NCBI GenBank assembly: GCA_963782495.1
Contig: CAWAJU010000009.1
Location: 248,001-312,000, forward strand
From: DASQBT01 sp963782495
Lineage (GTDB): Bacteria > Pseudomonadota > Gammaproteobacteria > Burkholderiales > Thiobacillaceae
Direction of reading: 5' to 3'
DNA length: 64,000 nucleotides
In this document: positions 1 to 9,336 of the stretch, in pieces
How the letters are laid out: every line of letters begins with the position of its first letter
How positions within the stretch are numbered: the first letter of the stretch is position 1
Program-made: the position numbers and the translations under genes
The notes under the pieces: model-generated
The model's database searches: none
What the model was told of the DNA's origin: nothing
The model's input: only the letters and a program-made list of their open reading frames with translations

Positions 1-393
1 CGCGCGCCATGCACAGATCAGGGCTGCGTGTTGTTTGTAAAGCGCTACCCGTTTGATTCGGCAGATTGCGCCGTGGTGCGCATCGATACGATGAACGCGC
101 GCTGGCTTCCCGGTTTGGTGCCCGGCCTGAGCGTGTTGCCCTTGCATGAGCATCGCCATGAGCATGCGGCGCTGGTTCGCTGGCAGCCGGACACCTATTT
201 TGAGCCGCATACGCATTTTGGCGGCGAGGAGATTCTGGTGCTGTCCGGCAGATTCGAAGACGAGTTCGGCAGCTACCCGGCGGGCAGCTGGATCCGCAGT
301 CCGCACCTGAGCCGCCATCAACCCTTTAGCCGCGCAGGCTGTACGATCTACGTCAAGACGGGGCATTTGTACCGGCAACAGGGCGCCGGTTGA
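1..393 (+). CDS. ChrR-like cupin protein, 5' end missing
   Basis: The frame is open to the window edge, so this is the 3' part of a gene. The visible 130 residues hold a cupin with a metal-binding pattern (H-x-H followed by a GGEE segment, around residues 68-78). The first visible residues (PCTDQGCVLFVK) resemble the end of the cupin (SRAGCTIYVKTGHL), which suggests a duplicated two-cupin protein cut by the window. A GTG at 28 could be called as a start but would fall inside the domain. ChrR-type cupins serve as zinc anti-sigma domains or free-standing stress proteins; which applies here cannot be told. Confidence 0.75.
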   Translation, partial: RAPCTDQGCVLFVKRYPFDSADCAVVRIDTMNARWLPGLVPGLSVLPLHEHRHEHAALVRWQPDTYFEPHTHFGGEEILVLSGRFEDEFGSYPAGSWIRSPHLSRHQPFSRAGCTIYVKTGHLYRQQGAG

Positions 394-476
394 ACGCGCC
401 GGGGTCGCATTGCCTTGGTGATTGGAACACCCTCGATTGACCGCATTTGAACTCAACCAACCGGAGCGCCGCCCAG

Positions 477-749
477 ATGCAAACTGAGAAAATCCCCGTC
501 CGCATCACCCAGACCGGCCAGATCATGGACGTGGTGGTGTTCGAAAAGCGCGCCAGTCACATCACCGTGGTGATCGGCGAAGGCATGCACAGCGTGAAGT
601 GTGAGCTCACCCCCACGCGCACCGGCCAGGTCTACGCCGGCTCGGTGATGGGGCGGGAGATCGTCTACGAACACAGCCGCACCCAGGTACAGGCCGATCT
701 CGACCGCGACAACCCCGTGCTGCGACAGTCGACGCGACGCAAGACTTAA
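477..749 (+). CDS. Conserved hypothetical protein, 90 aa
   Basis: Small soluble protein without signal peptide or membrane segment. It begins with the ATG at 477 (MQTEKIPVRI), preceded by GGAG at 462; a TTG at 447 in the same frame has no better ribosome site. The sequence has alternating short strands (VRITQTGQIMDVVVFEK, HITVVIGEG) ending in a basic tail, which fits a small beta-barrel. I do not recognise a named family. It follows the cupin gene in the same direction after 84 bp. Confidence 0.6.
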   Translation: MQTEKIPVRITQTGQIMDVVVFEKRASHITVVIGEGMHSVKCELTPTRTGQVYAGSVMGREIVYEHSRTQVQADLDRDNPVLRQSTRRKT

Positions 750-941
750 GCACCAAACTGGAGCAGGCCAGACTGTCGTATGCAGACCCCGCCGAGGATG
801 GAGATTTGATCTGCATCAAGGCAGCAAACGCTTGAGCGCATATTTCGTTTTATTGACTTGGGCTCTTGCTCATTCGGGCCTAAGCTAAGCTAAGCTTGCG
901 TCTCAATGTGATGTGGACGCGGCCGGAACAGGTGTAAGGAA

Positions 942-1352
942 ATGATGCAGGTACTCGCCCTTGCGTTTCTTGTGTCAGCCGTCGCAGTCTGGTGGCAATT
1001 CGCAGCCAGGAGCAAGAAACAGCAGGCGGAGCTTGCGGCGCGACGGACTGCCGACAAGCGCTACCACTGCGTGGAAGTGCGCGCCGCAGCATTCGCCTGC
1101 GAGGCCGTCCAACAGCTGGGCAATGTCCGCTTCCTGTCGCGGGAAGCACCAAACCTGCCGGTTTCCGGCTGCAGCATGCCAAAAGGATGTGCCTGCCGCT
1201 ACATCCATCACGATGATCGCAGGGAAGACGACCGCCGCAATCCCTATGGGCAGTTGTCTAACGTTCCGCCCGCCATTGTGGGCGAGCGCCGTTCAAAAAC
1301 CGATCGGCGCAAGTCGCAGGAAGACGCCTTCAAGCCGTCGTTTGCCCGCTGA
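942..1352 (+). CDS. Membrane-anchored Cys-rich small protein with DRR motifs
   Basis: 136 residues starting at tandem ATG codons behind GTAAGGAA. One N-terminal membrane segment (about residues 3-20) is followed by a basic stretch, so the bulk is probably cytoplasmic. The middle has spaced cysteines, including a CSMPKGCACRY cluster at about 77-87. Next come charged repeats, HDDRREDDRR and ERRSKTDRR. The C-x5-C-x-C plus H/DRR arrangement suggests metal or nucleic-acid binding, but function is unknown. A shadow frame at 961-1365 lacks these features and was discarded. Confidence 0.6.
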   Translation: MMQVLALAFLVSAVAVWWQFAARSKKQQAELAARRTADKRYHCVEVRAAAFACEAVQQLGNVRFLSREAPNLPVSGCSMPKGCACRYIHHDDRREDDRRNPYGQLSNVPPAIVGERRSKTDRRKSQEDAFKPSFAR

Positions 1353-1481
1353 TCGAGAACAGTAGCGCCATGGAGGCCTGGCGGCGTTCAATTCTTTCGG
1401 GAGATCGGACGCGCTCAGCCGCAACCGGCCGGACTGTTGACGCGCACTTAATGCTGCTTGGCCCCCCGCAGACGGACCGAC

Positions 1482-1517
1482 AAAAAACAACCGCCCCGGA
1501 TTCTTGAGGGGCGGTTT
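1482..1517 (-). terminator. Intrinsic terminator for the small gene at 1706-1888
   Basis: Nine-bp stem AACCGCCCC (1489-1497) / GGGGCGGTT (1508-1516) with a 10-nt loop. Read on the minus strand the stem is followed by GTTTTTTG, a good U tract; on the plus strand only three Ts follow. This places it as the end of a minus-strand transcript. Confidence 0.7.
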
Positions 1518-1599
1518 CCGCGCAAGTACTGGCTTGCAAAACAGCAACAACAGTTCTTCTTGTTTAGGCCTTGAGGCTTTGCCTTCCTTTCCTTCTGTC

Positions 1600-1625
1600 A
1601 GCCAGGCTGCACGTGCGGCCTGGCT
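1600..1625. other. GC-rich inverted repeat
   Basis: AGCCAGGC (1600-1607) and GCCTGGCT (1618-1625) can form an 8-bp stem around a 10-nt loop. No U tract follows on either strand, so it is not a typical terminator; it lies between the 1706-1888 gene and its terminator. Confidence 0.35.
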
Positions 1626-1705
1626 TTCGGCTGGCTCTGACTTCACTTGACTGGCCAGCTTCTTCCTGCTTGGCGACGATCCCGCTTTTGGCGCGCAACG
1701 ATGCG

Positions 1706-1888
1706 CTAATCCAGGGGTTTTCTCCGCCGACTGTGGCCTCCGGCAACATGGCTTTCCTCGTCCGGATCTTTTGGCAACGGCGCATCGGAACGCTCTCCGC
1801 GCCAGCCATCCAGGATTTGTTCCTCGCGGATACGCTCCAGCTCGTAATCGGTGACTGGCCTGTTCGACGGTTCCGGTCCCTTATCCAT
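1706..1888 (-). CDS. Small acidic/charged hypothetical protein, 60 aa
   Basis: A short ORF with strong expression signals: GGGAGGGA ends 4 nt before the ATG on the minus strand, and an intrinsic terminator lies about 190 bp downstream. The protein is highly polar, with a likely amphipathic helix (TDYELERIREEQILDGW, about residues 13-29) followed by a Pro/Asp-rich disordered tail. No signal peptide or cysteines. I do not recognise a family; the signals make it a probable real small protein. Confidence 0.6.
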   Translation of the reverse strand: MDKGPEPSNRPVTDYELERIREEQILDGWRGERSDAPLPKDPDEESHVAGGHSRRRKPLD

Positions 1889-2173
1889 TTGTCCCTCCCT
1901 TCAGCAGTAAGGCGGTCTGATCTTGCTGGTGCAGAGAGCGTGCCAAGGAAGAGGCGATTGAATTTGAAGGGATAAGTAAGGGCCCACCCTTACACCGTCG
2001 CGCGGCATGTCGGCTCTTTCAACACGGATGACGAATTTCCGGAACGATCCAGGCGGCCGGGTTGGACCTGCCCAGCCGTCTGGCATACGCGGGAAGACTC
2101 AGCCCGCCTGCCCTGAATTCCCGGTCACGGGTAAGATAAGCGACCGCCGAATATCGAGCCGAGTCGACCCGCC

Positions 2174-2626
2174 ATGACCTTCTCCCTGTTTTTCCATGTC
2201 CTCGCCGTCGTAATCTGGGTCGGCGGCATGTTCTTCGCCTACATGGCCCTGCGCCCGGTCGCCGCCATCGTGCTCGATCCGCCGCAGCGACTCACCTTGT
2301 GGGCCGGCGTGTTCGACAAATTCTTCCCCTGGGTGTGGGCCTCCGTCGCGCTCATTCTGGCGAGCGGCCTGTACATGCTCATGCGACTGGGCGGTGTCGA
2401 CGCACCGCGCTACGTGGCCACCATGTTTGCGACCGGCCTGGTCATGATGCTGATCTTCGCCCACGTCTTCTTCGCGCCGTACAAGAAGCTCAAACGCGCC
2501 GTCGCGCAGCAGGACTGGAAAGCCGGAGGCGCGGCGTTGGGCCAGATTCGCAAACTTATCGGCATCAACCTGAGCATCGGGCTGCTGACGATTGCGGTGG
2601 CCCTGTTGGGCAGGGCGCTGGGCTGA
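2174..2626 (+). CDS. CopD-like inner-membrane protein
   Basis: 150 residues with four predicted membrane segments (about 4-26, 50-75, 83-104, 128-148). The opening MTFSLFFHVLAVVIWVGGMFFAYM, with its conserved His in helix 1 followed by WVGG, is characteristic of the CopD/DUF2269-like family, in which histidines in the membrane are thought to bind copper or haem. A further His (H98) lies in helix 3. It stands alone, convergent with the lipoprotein gene at 2729. Substrate is inferred from the family only. Confidence 0.75.
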   Translation: MTFSLFFHVLAVVIWVGGMFFAYMALRPVAAIVLDPPQRLTLWAGVFDKFFPWVWASVALILASGLYMLMRLGGVDAPRYVATMFATGLVMMLIFAHVFFAPYKKLKRAVAQQDWKAGGAALGQIRKLIGINLSIGLLTIAVALLGRALG

Positions 2627-2728
2627 CGCTGCACCGAGCGGGCCGCGCCAGACAATTGCCTGTTGGCCGAGAACGGGACTACAACTGAAGTGCAGGCAGT
2701 CCCGACAATGGAGATCGGAGCGAATCGG

Positions 2729-3118
2729 TTACCTGGAGTACGGGTTTCGATCCCTGTCCTGATGATCCCCCTGATCATGGTCATGCTGGTCATGGTCATG
2801 CTGGTTATGGTCACGATGGTCGTCGCGCTGGTCGTGCTGGTCGTGCTGGTTGTGCTGGTTTTGGTACCTGACCTCCCTGGGATAGCGATCCCTGGGCAGC
2901 GCCCGCCACGGCCCCGTTCTTGAGCTTGAATAGCTCCAGCCATTGTTCTGGTAGTAATAGTAAAACCCGCCATGGAAGTAATACGGCTCCGCACCCAATT
3001 CCACAACCACTGGCAGCGCAGGCGCCACGACCACGCCGGGGCCCCCTTCCTGCGGCGTTACGACACAGGCGGTGAGCAGCAGCGCCGTGAGTGGGGCAAG
3101 ATAAAACATCTTCGACAT
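2729..3118 (-). CDS. Lipoprotein with His/Asp-rich repeat tail
   Basis: 129 residues. The signal peptide ends in a lipobox (LLLTAC, Cys18), so the protein is probably lipid-anchored in the envelope. A CAGGAGAA ribosome site precedes the ATG. The middle has an aromatic stretch (YYFHGGFYYYYQNNGWSYS) seen in small betaproteobacterial lipoproteins. Residues 86-122 are a low-complexity H/D/Q/N repeat (DQHDQ, DHDQHDHDQ), a plausible site for zinc, nickel or copper ions. The antisense ORF at 2663-2923 is only the shadow of this repeat. Confidence 0.75.
   Translation of the reverse strand: MSKMFYLAPLTALLLTACVVTPQEGGPGVVVAPALPVVVELGAEPYYFHGGFYYYYQNNGWSYSSSRTGPWRALPRDRYPREVRYQNQHNQHDQHDQRDDHRDHNQHDHDQHDHDQGDHQDRDRNPYSR
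2755..2862. repeat. Short tandem repeats coding the His/Asp tail
   Basis: Imperfect 6-12 bp units built on GGTCATGCT / GGTCATGGT / GGTCGTGCT run for about 100 bp. They lie inside the lipoprotein gene, keep the frame, and are likely to vary in copy number. Confidence 0.7.
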
Positions 3119-3215
3119 TTCAATTCTCCTGTTTGTACATCCTGAACATTTGATAACGCTTCGCAGTTATCAGGCGTGATTCCATTTCAGCCTAGCACAT
3201 GACCAACACGGCCAA

Positions 3216-4295
3216 TCATGCTGACACGTCCGTATTTCGGGCTGCGGTTTCCGCCAGCGCGGGCGTGGTCCACAGCCGTACCAATATGAGCCCGACCGCA
3301 AGCAGCGGCGGACCGATGAAAATGCCGATGAAGCCGAACGCGACGACGCCGCCGAACACACCCAGCACGATGAGCAGCAGGGGCAAGCCGCTGCCTCGGC
3401 TGATGAGATAGGGTTTGAGAAAGTTGTCGATGCTGCTGATCGCGAAGATGCCCCACAGCACCATGAAGATCGCCCAGCCGACAAACCCGTGGCTGGCCAG
3501 CCAGATGGCGGCGCCACCCCAGATCAGGGGTGGACCGATCGGAATCATGGAGAAGAAGAAAGTGGCCACCCCGAGCACCGAGGCGCCCGGCACGCCGGCG
3601 ATGAGAAAGCCGATCCACGCAACCAGTGCCTGGGCCGCCGCCGTGCCGAATATGCCGTGTACGACGCCGGCCACGGTGTCATGGATGGTTGTCAGCAGCT
3701 CGGCGCCGATACGCCCGGCAAGTTTTTCCAGCCCGACGTTGAGCGTCTGCACCAGGGCGTCGCCGTCGCGAAAGAAAAAGAAACCGATGAAGGTGGCGAA
3801 TGACATCTGCAGCAGGCTCCGACCGACCGCCTTGCCGGCAAACAGGAGGAAGTCCTTGGCCGGTTCCAAAAGCTTCTCGAACAAGGCCTTCGCCTCCTGC
3901 CCACCGGCGGCCAGCTCTTGCCAATAGCCGTCGAGCGGCGCGCCAATCATGGGTATCTCCTTGAGCCATGCAGGCGATGGGATCGGGCCGTGGTTCAGCA
4001 TGGTCTTGGCTGCGTCGACGATGGCGCTCACGTTGTCCGTGAGACTCAAGGCGAGCAGCGCCGACGGTCCGATTACCAGCACGATCAACAACAGCACCAT
4101 CACCAGCGCCGCCAGCGCTGATCTGCCCCGCAAGGCTCCGCGCAGTCGCCCGTACAGCGGCCAGGTCGACATGCAAACCACCACCGCGAACAGGATCGCG
4201 GGAATGAAGGGCAACAGGACCTGGTAGCAGCCGACGATGACGATGGCAATCGCGACCAGCTGCGCGAATTGTCGCAGACGTTGTTCCATGTGCAT
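3216..4295 (-). CDS. AI-2E/PerM family membrane transporter
   Basis: 359-residue integral membrane protein of the PF01594 family. Hydrophobic helices cluster at residues 12-50 and 60-90, and several more fill residues 150-345. The family's central glycine/proline-rich helices are visible (FFSMIPIGPPLIWGGAAIWL). Members export small molecules such as autoinducer-2 or act as Na+/H+ antiporters; substrate here is unknown. A second, divergent member lies at 36643-37827. It appears monocistronic, with its promoter in the 4296-4739 gap. Confidence 0.85.
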   Translation of the reverse strand: MHMEQRLRQFAQLVAIAIVIVGCYQVLLPFIPAILFAVVVCMSTWPLYGRLRGALRGRSALAALVMVLLLIVLVIGPSALLALSLTDNVSAIVDAAKTMLNHGPIPSPAWLKEIPMIGAPLDGYWQELAAGGQEAKALFEKLLEPAKDFLLFAGKAVGRSLLQMSFATFIGFFFFRDGDALVQTLNVGLEKLAGRIGAELLTTIHDTVAGVVHGIFGTAAAQALVAWIGFLIAGVPGASVLGVATFFFSMIPIGPPLIWGGAAIWLASHGFVGWAIFMVLWGIFAISSIDNFLKPYLISRGSGLPLLLIVLGVFGGVVAFGFIGIFIGPPLLAVGLILVRLWTTPALAETAARNTDVSA

Positions 4296-4739
4296 CAGCG
4301 CCTCCCTCCCCGTGGTTGATCAAGGGTAATCCAAGCGCCCGGGCTTGGTGTTCATATCATCCTCCTTTGCGACATCCGGACGTCCACCATGTGCGTGCCG
4401 CCTGAATCAGACAGTCGGTTGACTCGCCAGATTGAGCCGCCCAGGCTGGACCGACACATAGGTTGCCGCTACGCGGGTAATTCGCCCGTTGAGACCTGCA
4501 ATTGGTCGGGCCGGCTCCGGTCCTTGTCCGGCTCAACGATCGACAGGTCAACGGGGTACGTTTATACCCGGGAAGACTTTGAAAACCTGGCACGCACGAG
4601 CCGCGCAAAGTGCTATGCTCATCCTATGTTACGTTCACGTTACGTGAACGTAACCCGAGTATGGTCACGATCCGGAACGTTGAACGCGTTACCCGCTGCT
4701 ATACGAAGGAATGACCAAGGCGAAAGGTAGCGTCAAAGA
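4296..4739. other. Intergenic region with operator
   Basis: A 444-bp divergent intergenic region between the AI-2E gene and the CxxCH protein gene. Apart from the palindrome at 4628-4654 I see no gene; the ORFs crossing it have no protein-like composition. Confidence 0.6.
4628..4654. promoter_or_regulatory. Perfect 27-bp palindromic operator
   Basis: Two 13-nt arms, GTTACGTTCACGT and its exact reverse complement, flank a single central T. The palindrome ends 85 bp before the ATG at 4740. Its TTACGTnnACGT core resembles sites of MerR-type regulators such as LiuR, but this resemblance is from memory and the regulator is not in the window. It most likely controls the gene at 4740. Confidence 0.65.
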
Positions 4740-5966
4740 ATGTCACACCATCCGGGGCAATGGCTGAAGCAGTCATTCGCGCTCGTGCTCCTAACCGGAT
4801 TCACATTGCTCATGCAAGCGTATGCGGGCGCTGTGCAACCGGGCCGGCCCTGGGGGCTCAACGATGTCTCCATCCTCTATCCCCTCCCCGAATCGAGTTC
4901 CGCACCAGGTAAACTGATACCGCCGCAGGAGCACGGTCTTGGCGGCGCCTGGTTACCCTATGACATGTATCGCCGTCTGCCGCCAATTGACCATGGCGAG
5001 CCTGCCGAGCGCACCTACCAGGCGCTTCGCGTGATGGGTGTCAGACTGGATCCCTGTTTCAAGTCAGAGGGAAACTGCCTGCCGCAAGTCAGGCTGGTAT
5101 GGCAGCCCCTTACGCCGGCCGGCTACGGGTCCACCGCGCAATATGGCGTGCCGGAGGCGAAGGACGCGGCCATCCATACGCTATATACGCTCACGCCCGC
5201 CATGTTCGACACGCTGCTGACCGACTACGCCGCCCTGGTCAAGGCGACGGGCGTGGACTTGCGCAACGAGGCTTTGCAGATTCATCCGGTTCTGCTCAAG
5301 CAAGGCCTGGACGGTCCATTTGCCACCCGGCTGCGCGCTTTGCTCGCAAGATATGTGGGACCCGCCACCTTTTGGCGGGCCACGGCCATGCAGGGCCTGC
5401 CGGGCGACGATGAGTGGTCGTTCACGGGATTCAATGTGCGTGACGGTGTAGCCCAAGACCTGCCCATTGCCCGCATAGGCAGCCGCTCGCAACGCATGCA
5501 GGTTGCCCAGCTTGACCATAGCAGCTTTGCCAACGGGCTGGTAACGCCCTTCCCGGACGTGGCCGAGGACAATTACCTGCCAGACATCATGCGGGAGCGC
5601 TCGATGAACCGCAAACCGCAATCGGCAACGGCCCTGGCAATCGCCATTGCGGATATCGAGAACCCAACGAAGAATAATCCGGATACAGTGGACTGTGTCA
5701 GTTGCCACGCCGCGCAACCGGCCGGCTCTCTGCTGTTCCGCAATCTGTCTACCTTGCGCAGCCAGCCCGAGGTCAAGGCCCATGTCTTTCAATCTGCGCT
5801 GCCGCTGCGCAATAGCGGATTGCATCTGGCGGATACCCACGTGCTCCGGGCATTTGGCTATGCCGATCGGGATCCTGCGATCAGCCGACGCGTCATCAAC
5901 GAGTCAGCCGCCGTGGTCAGCCAGTTGAACGGGAATACGATGGAAATGCAAACCGCGGGCAACTGA
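4740..5966 (+). CDS. Secreted CxxCH protein, paralogue A
   Basis: 408 residues with an N-terminal signal peptide (hydrophobic about 13-28, cut near AYA-G). One c-type haem motif, CVSCH, lies at about residues 319-323. The protein is otherwise unlike usual cytochromes: a long N-terminal region holds WGLNDVSILYPLP, a possible disulfide pair in DPCFKSEGNC and a conserved LQIHPVLLKQGLDGPF block. The paralogue at 20763-22001 shares all these blocks in order, so the family is real. Function is unknown; a periplasmic mono-haem electron-transfer or sensing role is inferred. It leads an apparent operon with the NHL-repeat gene 27 bp downstream, under the palindrome at 4628. Confidence 0.75.
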   Translation: MSHHPGQWLKQSFALVLLTGFTLLMQAYAGAVQPGRPWGLNDVSILYPLPESSSAPGKLIPPQEHGLGGAWLPYDMYRRLPPIDHGEPAERTYQALRVMGVRLDPCFKSEGNCLPQVRLVWQPLTPAGYGSTAQYGVPEAKDAAIHTLYTLTPAMFDTLLTDYAALVKATGVDLRNEALQIHPVLLKQGLDGPFATRLRALLARYVGPATFWRATAMQGLPGDDEWSFTGFNVRDGVAQDLPIARIGSRSQRMQVAQLDHSSFANGLVTPFPDVAEDNYLPDIMRERSMNRKPQSATALAIAIADIENPTKNNPDTVDCVSCHAAQPAGSLLFRNLSTLRSQPEVKAHVFQSALPLRNSGLHLADTHVLRAFGYADRDPAISRRVINESAAVVSQLNGNTMEMQTAGN

Positions 5967-5993
5967 GATCAAGCTCGTGCGGATCGTCCCGCG

Positions 5994-8753
5994 ATGGACA
6001 TGATAAAACTGCTGTTGTGGATACTTGCGCTGTTTATCGCGACTGCTGAATTCGCTTGCGCCGAAACGCTCGACCGGCCCAGCCGGGTCACGGCGGACGC
6101 GACCGGCAACGTGTATGTGAGTGAACAGCCAGCGGGGGTGGCCATAGGCGCGGTCGTCGCAATCGCGCCGTCCGGAATGGTCACAACCCGGATCCGCAGC
6201 AGCGGCTCGACCATTTCCGACCCCGGCTATTTTTCTTCGGTGCGGGACCTTGCGCTTGATGCGAGCGGCAATCTCAATCTGCTGGATGGTGTGCAGGAAC
6301 GCATCCTGCGCCTGAGTCCTGCAGGTACGCCGCTGGGTGCGATCCCCCTGCCTGCCAACTCGAATGCCAGCGCATTTGTTTTTCTGCCCAATGGCGATCT
6401 GCTGGTCGCAGACGCGGGCAGCGGCAGGGTGATTAAGCTGGATGCCACCGGTTAACTGCTTGCCTCCTACACCGTGTTCGACCTCCCGGTTCAGCCCAAC
6501 GTGTTCTTTGACATTGCGCTGGATGCCGCTGGCCGGCTTCTCGTGGTCGACCCGAGCAATCACCGTATCCTCAAGTTCGACATCAGCAGTGCGCAGCCGG
6601 CCCTGCTCGGCTGGCTGGGCGGCTGCAGCGGCGGCAGCCGTTGCGTCAAGCCGGCAGGCAGCACCATCGGCCATACCCAGGGTTCTTGCAAGGGCGCGGT
6701 TGCCCAATGCGGCAACCCGGTGCTGGGCACCATCGCGGGCGCGTTTGAACGGCCTTTCTATGTGGCAACCGATCCTGCCGGTGATTTCTACATCGCCGAC
6801 TTGATCCAGGGCGTGCAACATTTCAATGCGGCGGCCGCCGTCGTGGCCACCCTGCCGCGTGGGGTGAATGTCGGCCAAACCGGAAGCGGCCACATTTTCG
6901 TCGCCTCCAATGGCGACCTGTATGTCGCGGACACCGCCAACAATCGCGTCAATCGCTTCAGCCGCGCCGGCGCCCTGCTGGCCGTGGTGGGTGGCGGCCT
7001 GGGGATATCGGTGCTGCCCGGCGACGCCGATTTCAACCGGCTCACGTTGACCGAACAGACCCCGTCCCAGGTGGCGGTGGTGATGGTATCGTCGCTTGGC
7101 TACACCGGTCCTGTCACGCTGACGGCCACTTCGTGTCTGCGCGAGACGGCTTCGCCACCCTATGTGCCGTGCACGAGCTACGGAATCTCAACCCAATTTT
7201 CCAAGACTGCGCTGACGCTCACTGCCGGTGGTGTCGACACCGCCGCGCTCACGGTCAGTGCCACCACTGCCACCCCGGGGCGTACCCTCAACGGCCGCTA
7301 CCTGGTCGCGGTTGCAGCCGTGGATGGATCGGGCAATCTGATCGCCACAGGACAGCTCGCCATCATGGTGTCGCTGGCCGACAAGTTCGGCATCGTTGCC
7401 GATTCGGGACAATTGCACCTGTTTCCCGGGGATACAGGGACCGTGCAGCTCAAGCTCGCAAACCTGAGCGGCGTGACCGGGCACGTCGACCCGAATATCG
7501 GTATCGCCCCGGCGCAGGCGCCCGGGCATTTGAGCTACACCTATGCGCCGCATTTCGTTGCCACGACCGCCTTCGCCGCCGCGCCGACCATCCCGCTGTT
7601 GCAGATCAAGCTGAACGAAAAAGCGCGCAGCGGCAACCCGAATGTGAATATCTTTGCCAAACGCGGCAACACTCAGATTGGCAGCACGACGATCGATCTG
7701 CAGATTGACTGCAACTGCCGCAGTACTGGCGCGTTCGTCGAGCCCGAGTTGCTGGCGGTCAAGCCCTCGACCACCAATCCACTGTCGGGCACCTCGCCAT
7801 CCGGAACCTTTACCGTCAACACCGGCGTGATCCAGAGCGGCGCAGGGCCGATCCCGTGGGTAGAAATCCCGGGCCGCGTCGGCCAGGTGTCGAACGCCGC
7901 AGCCTGGGGCTTCAGCCCCAACGATAAATATTTTCTCGTTGCCACGCTCAATGCCTCGATTCCCAACCTCACCACTCTCAGCGTCTTCGACCTGGCGGCA
8001 CAGAACAAGCAGGTGCAGAACATCACCATCACGGGCTGCATGATGCCGAACGACCCCGCCTGCATGCCGCCACCTTCATTCTGCTACGGCGGCGCAGACT
8101 GCCTCTCGCCCACGGGCACCAAGGCCAATCTCAATTCGGGCTATGCCAGTTGGGGATTCCGCCCCGACGACAAGACCCTGCTGGTGGCGCAATTGAATGT
8201 AGGGGTCTATCCCCCGCGCGAATACTCGTTGGCTGCCTACGATCTCGGCCACGCGAATTCCACGCCGATGCTGAACCAGCAATTCATGGGCGGCAATGCG
8301 TTCTGGCGTTTCAGCCCGTGCGGCGACATGATCATGCACTTTGAACAGCGCGCGGTCGGCAGCGCGATTGAGCGCGATGCGCGCTTCTGGGCGCTGGACG
8401 GCGGCCATACGCCGGTCAGCCGCCTGCTTGCCACCGCGACCTATACCGGCAGCACGAACGGCGGTGGCGCGCTGGCGGCAAGCATCGCGCCCGCATCCTC
8501 GGTGGCAGACGGGTCGAACGGCGCTTTCGATGTCGTGCTGTCGAATCTGGCGGCGCAGGGCAGTGCGCGCACCGATGGCTTCCAGAGCCTGCAATGCCGC
8601 GCGCGCTGGGGCATGCACGGAGCCTGCAGTCGAAACGATCAAATGCACCGGCGTTCCATGTCTTGGGGTGACGGACTAAGCAAACGTGGACCGTTCAGGC
8701 TTGATCGCGCCAAACCCTGCATGCCTGGATGCCGGCCATTCATTACCTTATGA
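5994..8753 (+). pseudogene. NHL-repeat secreted protein, interrupted by a stop codon
   Basis: Two ORFs (5994-6455 and 6474-8753) are in the same frame, separated by one TAA at 6453-6455. The sequence on both sides is continuous NHL-repeat protein (...GRVIKLDATG, stop, LLASYTVFD...). Together they give about 919 codons: a signal peptide, NHL/beta-propeller repeats to about residue 340 (LYVADTANNRVNRF is typical), then Ig-like and WD/TolB-like beta domains. The end is probably altered too: after 8590 the frame turns non-protein-like, while the +1 frame reads ACTEPAVETIKCTGVPC. The family scaffolds extracellular interactions or enzymes. A restart at GTG 6474 would lack a signal peptide. Confidence 0.7.
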
Positions 8754-9211
8754 AGAAATTCCTGCTCGTCGCCGCACTGGCCGCCGCTGCCTATTTCGCG
8801 TTCGTCCCGCGTTCAGGCACGTACACCAGCCCTGATGTCACAGACCATCCTGGAGTCTCCTCGATTGCGAATGAAGGCGGCGATGCTGCCTTCGCGCGCG
8901 CATTCAGAGACCATAGCAGCAGGCAGGAGCTTGCCGGGCAAGGGACGGTGGTCAAGATTCTGTCCGACGACACCGAAGGCAGCCGACATCAGCGTTTCAT
9001 CCTCGAGCTCCGCTCCGGGCAGACCCTGCTCGTGGCCCACAACATCGACCTGGCGCAACGCATAGCCTCGCTTCGCGAAGGAGATACGGTGGCTTTTTAT
9101 GGCGAGTATGAATGGAGCCCGAAAGGGGGTGTGGTTCACTGGACGCACCGCGACCCGAAAGGGCGCCATCCTTCGGGTTGGATCAAGCATGACGGCCAGA
9201 CCTATCAATAA
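8750..9211 (+). CDS. DUF3465 family secreted protein
   Basis: 153 residues from the ATG at 8750 (MKKFLLVAALAAAAYFAF), which gives a clean signal peptide or anchor; an upstream ATG at 8729 adds only seven residues. The conserved block is visible: SDDTEGSRHQRFILEL, VAHNIDLA, GDTVAFYGEYEW and VHWTHRDPKGRHPSGWIKH. These match the DUF3465 family, a small OB-like domain of unknown function in periplasmic proteins. The many conserved His residues are suggestive, but no activity is established. Confidence 0.85.
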   Translation: MKKFLLVAALAAAAYFAFVPRSGTYTSPDVTDHPGVSSIANEGGDAAFARAFRDHSSRQELAGQGTVVKILSDDTEGSRHQRFILELRSGQTLLVAHNIDLAQRIASLREGDTVAFYGEYEWSPKGGVVHWTHRDPKGRHPSGWIKHDGQTYQ

Positions 9212-9320
9212 TGCTTGGGGCGTCCCACAACCCTGGCGCCTGTTAAAACATTTTCCATCTCTGCCCCGTCACGCTGCGGCGACGCGCGTAACACCTCGTA
9301 ATTCTTGACGTGACTGTTGT

Positions 9321-9336
9321 TGGCACGTTCCCTGCA
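9321..9336 (+). promoter_or_regulatory. Sigma-54-like promoter
   Basis: TGGCAC at 9321-9326, five bases, then CTGCA at 9332-9336. This departs from the -24/-12 consensus (TGGCAC-N5-TTGCW) at one base. It lies about 90 bp before the broken secreted-protein gene that starts near 9423. RpoN control is known for extracellular PEP-CTERM proteins in some betaproteobacteria. Confidence 0.6.

Noticed and set aside
5904..6893. 329-codon minus-strand ORF
   Set aside because: Opposite the NHL-repeat gene, composition typical of a GC-rich shadow frame.
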